46,881 bases of DNA from Clostridia bacterium (GTDB lineage: Bacteria; Bacillota; Clostridia; Christensenellales; Borkfalkiaceae): contig JAGAIW010000041.1 of the NCBI GenBank assembly GCA_017626305.1, positions 1 to 46,881 on the forward strand, read 5' to 3'. The position numbers were made by a program, and so were the translations under genes. The notes beneath the pieces are model-generated. The model was given only the letters and a program-made list of their open reading frames with translations. It was not told the DNA's origin and ran no database searches. Positions 42,675-46,881 of the stretch are shown piece after piece. Numbering within the stretch: the stretch's first letter is position 1; each line of letters opens with the position of its first letter.

Positions 42675-44246
42675 TTACTGTTTTTTCAGTATGTACGCAT
42701 TTATTTTTTTTCGCAAATCAATATGCCAGCCAATTTCGCCTTCGTAAACGGAAAGTCCTTCCATTCCGTTCTCTTTCAAAAGCCCCAGAGCGAATTCTTT
42801 GCCATAAAAGCGTTCCAAACGCTTTAATGCGTAAAAATCTTGCAACGCTTCCCGCATTGTAAACAAACGCAACGACGGCGTTGCGCCGTTTTCGCTTGGA
42901 TATACAATAAAGCTATCGCCGCTTGGAAACGCGCCCCCTGCGTCCGTTTCTTGATAGGGATTTATTTTCCGAACAGAAAATTGCGAATGATAAAAATTAA
43001 ATCCCCAATGTAAAAATCCACTCGCGCCAGTCAAGAATAATTGATATCCTAACACGCGTACCCGTTGTAAAGGCAAATGCAAAAACCGATTCGTATGCCG
43101 TTCCCAACAGCCCCACCCCGAATAATACAAAAACCAGTCTTTCGGCTTTTTTACAATCTTATGATAATCGAAAGTAGCAATCGACGGAACGTCTAAGGAC
43201 GGAATATTACAAAGTTTAGCCGCGTTGACAGCATCAACGGTTCTCACTTTTCCAACGTATTTATATACAAATTTGCTTTTGCGAATATATTGCCCGACGA
43301 ATTTTCCGTTCGGTTCGTCGCTTAAATGCAAATAGCAATTTTCTTCATATCCGCTTTGTTTTAAAAACAATACTAATGCGCTTAAATAATAATGTAAAAA
43401 TCTTTTATATTTCTTTCCGCTTGATTTATCGTTCCAACCAAATAAAAGCTTACCGTTTTCATCTTCGATTTTCGGACAAAACTTTCCGCCCCATTGTGAT
43501 AATAAATGCGAAAGCTCGAAATATTCAATTCCGCGAGCGCGGCAAAAGTCCATAAAGAATTTCAATTTCTTAAAATCGAAACGATACTTCCCTTTGTTCT
43601 TTTTCACCACGACAAGCTGGCAAGTTCTTCTATACGTACCTACTTTCGTATCCAAAGGCGGCGTAAATACAGGCGTTAAAATCATTGAATTGCCGCCGAG
43701 AATATACTGTTCAAGGTATTTATCAAACACAGCATAAAACTCGTTTGTAAACGGCTCTACGCCGTGTTTATCGCAAATACAATCTACGTGTATCCAGTTG
43801 GTTACAGGTACGGGATCGACGGCGATTTTGCAATCGAATACGTTTAACACGTATTCTACACTTTTTTCTTTTGCTGTAAAGATAATTTTATGCCGCCCCA
43901 CCGTCAAATCCCGACAGACAACCCAAATCGCCGTAGTCTTTCCTGTTTCAAGTTTGATTTTCCCGCTAACGGGAAATAACGGGTCGGGAAATTCCGTTTT
44001 ACCTTGAATATGATAACCGTCGTTCTTTTCGGGAGCGGGCGTACCTTTTACAAATACTTGCGAATATAAACGCGTCGTCAAGTCCGTTTGTATCGTCAAC
44101 TCAATTTCTTCGTCTGTTTCCGAACGCAAAACAAGTTGAAAATTATGAAGTTCATCTAAAAAGCACTCCCCTTGATCTTCCAAATAAAAGTTTGCCGTAT
44201 CGGGAAAAACCTTTTGCAAAGACGACACGAGAAAAAGGTCTAACAT
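42675..44246 (-). CDS. DUF4091 / GH123-like glycoside hydrolase
   Basis: The protein has 523 residues from ATG at 44246, with AAGGAG four bases upstream; an earlier ATG at 44270 is rejected. An N-terminal beta domain (about 30-140) precedes a TIM-like domain with the Asp310-Glu311 pair in HLSDEPNG, matching the Asp-Glu catalytic pair of GH123 beta-N-acetylgalactosaminidases. The DUF4091 signature GFLHWGFNFYHSQ, then NPYQETDAGGAFPSGDSFIVYP, is near the end. No signal peptide. Probable exo-acting hexosaminidase or relative; substrate unknown. Thirteen bases separate it from the GH94-like gene. Confidence 0.8.
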   Translation of the reverse strand: MLDLFLVSSLQKVFPDTANFYLEDQGECFLDELHNFQLVLRSETDEEIELTIQTDLTTRLYSQVFVKGTPAPEKNDGYHIQGKTEFPDPLFPVSGKIKLETGKTTAIWVVCRDLTVGRHKIIFTAKEKSVEYVLNVFDCKIAVDPVPVTNWIHVDCICDKHGVEPFTNEFYAVFDKYLEQYILGGNSMILTPVFTPPLDTKVGTYRRTCQLVVVKKNKGKYRFDFKKLKFFMDFCRARGIEYFELSHLLSQWGGKFCPKIEDENGKLLFGWNDKSSGKKYKRFLHYYLSALVLFLKQSGYEENCYLHLSDEPNGKFVGQYIRKSKFVYKYVGKVRTVDAVNAAKLCNIPSLDVPSIATFDYHKIVKKPKDWFLYYSGWGCWERHTNRFLHLPLQRVRVLGYQLFLTGASGFLHWGFNFYHSQFSVRKINPYQETDAGGAFPSGDSFIVYPSENGATPSLRLFTMREALQDFYALKRLERFYGKEFALGLLKENGMEGLSVYEGEIGWHIDLRKKINAYILKKQ

Positions 44247-44264
44247 TTCACTCCTTATTACAAC

Positions 44265-44294
44265 AGGCATAACCCGTTGACACGGTTTACGCCT
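44265..44294 (-). repeat. Intercistronic hairpin before the DUF4091 gene
   Basis: On the minus strand a 13-base stem AGGCGTAAACCGT/ACGGGTTATGCCT (11 Watson-Crick, one G-U, one mismatch) has a four-base loop and no U-run. It lies 19 bases before the DUF4091 start and 15 after the phosphoesterase stop. Confidence 0.65.
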
Positions 44295-44308
44295 GCCATT
44301 AAGATATT

Positions 44309-46384
44309 TTATTTTCTCAAAAGTAAAGCGTCTATCAAATATTGCACGGGCGCATCGCCACCAGCAAAATCCTTTTGATAATTTGCACTAAACGGCGTCC
44401 CATACGTTTCCATTGTAAGCGTATCTTCCGTTACCTTGATATAGCTATACATATTCAAATTGACGTCTACGTTTTCAATTGATCCTTTGCCTTGCGTCGC
44501 CAAGAAACGGAAAAATTCACGCTTCTCCACTAACGTCGCCATATTATTATAATTGAAACTTGTGCTTGTTCTATTAGGCGAACCGCCAGAACCAATTCCC
44601 ATATATACAGTCCCTTCTACCCCCGAATGGTAATCGGTATATACGCTATACTCAATACCATTCAGCGTTTCCGTCGAAGTAGCCTTACTAACGACCTTCG
44701 CATACTTTTCATCTACAATAGACGTAGAAGAATATTCAATTGTCGTTACCGCATTTTCATCATAAGCCAAAGGATACGAAGTAAAATAATAATGCTTATG
44801 CCCAGTCAAAACTAAATCTACTTGTCCTTCGTAAAGCGCTTTCATAAGCGGTCCACGCAAACCGTCATGATGGTCATTACCCGAATTGCTACTATGGCTA
44901 GGCAGAATAGGACCTTCATGAATCATGGCTATCGTGAATTTTGTCTTGGGGTTTTCCTTATCCGCTTTCAAATCCGCAGCAAGCCAATTAAGCTGTGCGT
45001 TTGATAAGCTGTTCGTAGAAGGCGCGTTATCGCTATTCGTATGGAATACGTCGTTGGAGTTAAGCACCACAAAATGCAAAGGTCCGAAGTCTAACGAAAA
45101 CGCCATACCGCTTTGACCATTTGCCAAGTTTCCAGAGCCGAACGTAGGTATATTGATATTGAACACTTTGGTCATAATACCAAATTTCCCAGCACTATAC
45201 CAGTTTGGTGCTTCGTGGTTACCAGCCGCTACAACCATAGGATATTCAAACATGAACCCAGCAAAATCCTTCAACATTTCCGCCCAGTATCCATTCCCTA
45301 CGCCATAGTTTACGATATCCCCGCCGTTCGCAACAAAATCAAAATCAGGATTAGCCGCAATCGCGGTTTTCATCATTGTTAAAGCAAAGCCTTCTTGGAT
45401 ACCGCCTTCGTAGGTTACGCCGTCCAAACTCGTATAATACTTATTGTAATATTCCTGTTGCGTATCTGCAATATAGACGAACTTCGTTTCCGTTGCCGAC
45501 GGTTGCTCTCTCACCGTAAAAGTATACGTTTCGCTAAATACTTCCGTAGTGGTATCGCCAACCTTTAACAAGTATTTTTCACCGTATTCAAGCGATTGCT
45601 CTTCCACGTCGATTACCGCTTGACAAATATATTCTTCAAAGAAATATTCTTGCGAGCATTCAATTTCGACCGCTTCCGAAAAATCGGTATCGGTAATATT
45701 TGTCAATAAAACGGTAGGCGTAGTTGCAGCCGTCGTAGTATGATAACTAATACCATACGCGCTTAAATCCGAATGATAAACGTGATTACTTATGCTATAA
45801 GGCACAAGACCGTTTAAATACTCTTCCGTTAATACTTCCCAACGAGCATAAAGAACAAAATCGTTTTTCTTAACGATACTACTACGTTTTATGAGATTTC
45901 CGCCTTCCGCCGCGTCATACCAGCCCAAAAAGTTTTTATCTTTCATATTCGCTGGCGAAGGCAATTCTCCTACTGCTTCAAACAATTTACTTTGAAAAGG
46001 CTCAATTTCTTCATCCGTTCCCGTCACAAAGCTAACCGTTGCCATTTCAGGCAAAAAACTCGCGTCAATTACGTAATCGTCAGCCACGGAAAACAAGGTA
46101 TATTTTCCGTCATAAAAAGAAATTTCCACGCCATTCGCCGTTGCGTATTCCAATACCATTCCGCTATTTACCGACAAGGTCAATACAACTTCTTCCCCTG
46201 CCGTAACGCGCGTTTTGTCAGCCGTAATACTTCCACCAGTAATATCGTCGTTAATAACAATATCATAATAACGACTATTACCCGCTCCGTTTCCATTCTC
46301 ATCACAACCTGTCGCGCTTATACAAATACTTGCGCACAAAATTGCCGATACAGCTGTTGCTAAAAATCTTCTCGTTTTTTTCAT
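44309..46384 (-). CDS. Lipoprotein metallophosphoesterase with InlB-type repeat
   Basis: The protein has 691 residues from ATG at 46384 (AAAGGAAAG RBS; a longer start at 46438 lies over a hairpin). It has a lipoprotein signal (about 1-26) with a lipobox-like SATGC, Cys27. Then come a beta domain (about 38-110), an InlB/Flg-type repeat (FLGWYDAAEGG...LYARW, about 147-178), a purple acid phosphatase-like N-domain, and a calcineurin-type phosphoesterase with IADTQ, GGDIV, AGNHEA, MIHEG and GHKHYY. Surface-anchored phosphatase or nuclease. It stands upstream of the cytoplasmic hydrolases. Confidence 0.88.
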   Translation of the reverse strand: MKKTRRFLATAVSAILCASICISATGCDENGNGAGNSRYYDIVINDDITGGSITADKTRVTAGEEVVLTLSVNSGMVLEYATANGVEISFYDGKYTLFSVADDYVIDASFLPEMATVSFVTGTDEEIEPFQSKLFEAVGELPSPANMKDKNFLGWYDAAEGGNLIKRSSIVKKNDFVLYARWEVLTEEYLNGLVPYSISNHVYHSDLSAYGISYHTTTAATTPTVLLTNITDTDFSEAVEIECSQEYFFEEYICQAVIDVEEQSLEYGEKYLLKVGDTTTEVFSETYTFTVREQPSATETKFVYIADTQQEYYNKYYTSLDGVTYEGGIQEGFALTMMKTAIAANPDFDFVANGGDIVNYGVGNGYWAEMLKDFAGFMFEYPMVVAAGNHEAPNWYSAGKFGIMTKVFNINIPTFGSGNLANGQSGMAFSLDFGPLHFVVLNSNDVFHTNSDNAPSTNSLSNAQLNWLAADLKADKENPKTKFTIAMIHEGPILPSHSSNSGNDHHDGLRGPLMKALYEGQVDLVLTGHKHYYFTSYPLAYDENAVTTIEYSSTSIVDEKYAKVVSKATSTETLNGIEYSVYTDYHSGVEGTVYMGIGSGGSPNRTSTSFNYNNMATLVEKREFFRFLATQGKGSIENVDVNLNMYSYIKVTEDTLTMETYGTPFSANYQKDFAGGDAPVQYLIDALLLRK

Positions 46385-46407
46385 TGTCTTTCCTTTTGGT
46401 TTTTTTG

Positions 46408-46437
46408 TGCTTGGGCTTGTTTTCACAAGCCCAAGCA
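46408..46437 (-). repeat. Intercistronic hairpin before the phosphoesterase gene
   Basis: A perfect 13-base stem TGCTTGGGCTTGT/ACAAGCCCAAGCA with a four-base loop is followed on the minus strand by CAAAAAAACC, not a U-run. It resembles a terminator in stem strength but lacks the U-tract in the transcribed direction. Confidence 0.65.
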
Positions 46438-46461
46438 TTGCCTTTCATTTTACGCTGTCGT

Positions 46462-46881
46462 TTACGCTTGCACGGTTACGTCCACTCGTTTAACAAACGT
46501 TCTTTCTACGATATCATCCACAATCGAAACTTTTACGATAGCGATTTGGAAATTGTTTTCGCCAACGGTAACCGTCTTTCCTTCAATTGCAGTATAAACA
46601 CCGTTCTCAAATTTATAGTATTCATACGTACCGTCTTCAGCAGGCTTGTAATTGGATACGGTCAAGCTCTCGTTTTTCGCAGCCGTTACCGTTTCTTCGC
46701 CCTTTGGAGCTTCAAGATACATTTCGCTCATATAAATAGTAGGACCATACGATGCACCTTTAACCCAAATTGTGCCCCTAAGTTGTGCATCATCTTTTGT
46801 AATTTGGGTAGCTATAGGACCGTCATCCGTATTATTTACTTGACAATCATAAATATAATCCGCAAAGTCAATGGTTATTTC
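46462..46881 (-). CDS. C-terminal part of a probable secreted or surface protein
   Basis: The open frame runs from the window edge to TAA at 46464-46462, giving 139 residues; the N-terminus lies outside. The sequence is Gly/Thr/Val rich and beta-like (QLRGTIWVKGASYGPTIYMSEMYLEAP, then GTYEYYKFENGVYTAIEGKTVTVGENN). That fits a carbohydrate-binding or Ig-like module at the end of a secreted enzyme. No LPxTG, SLH or dockerin motif is visible at the C-terminus. It is upstream of the phosphoesterase and probably in the same transcript. Family not recognised. Confidence 0.65.
   Translation of the reverse strand, partial: EITIDFADYIYDCQVNNTDDGPIATQITKDDAQLRGTIWVKGASYGPTIYMSEMYLEAPKGEETVTAAKNESLTVSNYKPAEDGTYEYYKFENGVYTAIEGKTVTVGENNFQIAIVKVSIVDDIVERTFVKRVDVTVQA

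Noticed and set aside
46408-46437. Stem before the phosphoesterase as an intrinsic terminator
   Set aside because: The minus-strand sequence after the stem is A-rich, and the T-run is on the wrong side.
1-46881. CRISPR arrays, insertion sequences, rRNA genes
   Set aside because: No regularly spaced repeats, transposase motifs or rRNA-like stretches were seen on reading through the window.

Overview
The window is AT-rich Clostridia-type (Firmicutes) chromosome. The evidence is an intact forespore-mother cell channel operon (spoIIIA), spoIVB, ytfJ/gerW and two sporulation-type D,D-carboxypeptidases, together with typical firmicute synteny (asp23-nusB-folD-ispA-dxs-tlyA-nadK-argR-recN-spoIVB), a LexA with a weak Gram-positive-type box, and a clostridial glgBCDAP operon with the catalytically dead GlgD paralogue. 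Diaminopimelate decarboxylase is present. The genus cannot be named from this sequence alone; an uncultured gut clostridium is a reasonable guess.

Layout. (1) 1-19.7 kb, + strand: spoIIIAB (partial) to spoIIIAH; an extended -10 promoter; asp23, nusB, folD, ispA, dxs, tlyA, nadK, argR, recN, spoIVB, dacF; a terminator; then lysA, scpA, scpB, DUF2953 (ytfI-like), ytfJ, dacB and rluB. This is a compressed version of one conserved firmicute region. accBC, xseAB, spo0A, spoIIAA-AB-sigF and spmAB are all missing from the places where relatives carry them. (2) 19.7-23.1 kb: lexA (-), divergent from a 62-residue Cys-rich protein (+), then xer-hflX (-). (3) 23.1-33.5 kb, - strand: glycogen operon glgB-glgC-glgD-glgA-glgP-GH13 amylase with a clear promoter and terminator. 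(4) 33.4-37.3 kb: a 350-base intergenic region rich in dyads, then polA-coaE (-) and a tRNA-Leu(CAA) gene (+) with its own promoter and terminator. (5) 37.3-46.9 kb, - strand: a carbohydrate/acetyl-glycan cluster. It holds a partial secreted-looking protein, a lipoprotein metallophosphoesterase, a DUF4091/GH123-like protein, a GH94-like phosphorylase, a GH36-like alpha-galactosidase and a sialate O-acetylesterase-like SGNH hydrolase. No transposon, phage, CRISPR array or rRNA was seen.

How the genes fit together. Region 1 couples sporulation (SpoIIIA channel, SpoIVB signalling protease, spore-cortex carboxypeptidases, YtfJ) to housekeeping genes for isoprenoids, folate, NADP, DNA repair and chromosome segregation. 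Region 3 is a full cycle of glycogen synthesis (GlgC/D, GlgA, GlgB) and breakdown (GlgP, GH13). Region 5 probably breaks down imported, acetylated oligosaccharides in the cytoplasm, since four of its enzymes lack signal peptides. It feeds sugar or sugar-1-phosphate into the same metabolism.

The points most worth follow-up are the unusual SpoIIIAG that lacks the large insertion of the B. subtilis protein, the intrinsic terminator lying across the start codon of the ytfI-like gene, the lexA/Cys-rich divergent pair, the structured coaE-glgB intergenic region, the paired GTGAAAC repeats flanking coaE, the intercistronic hairpins, and the glycan cluster of region 5.
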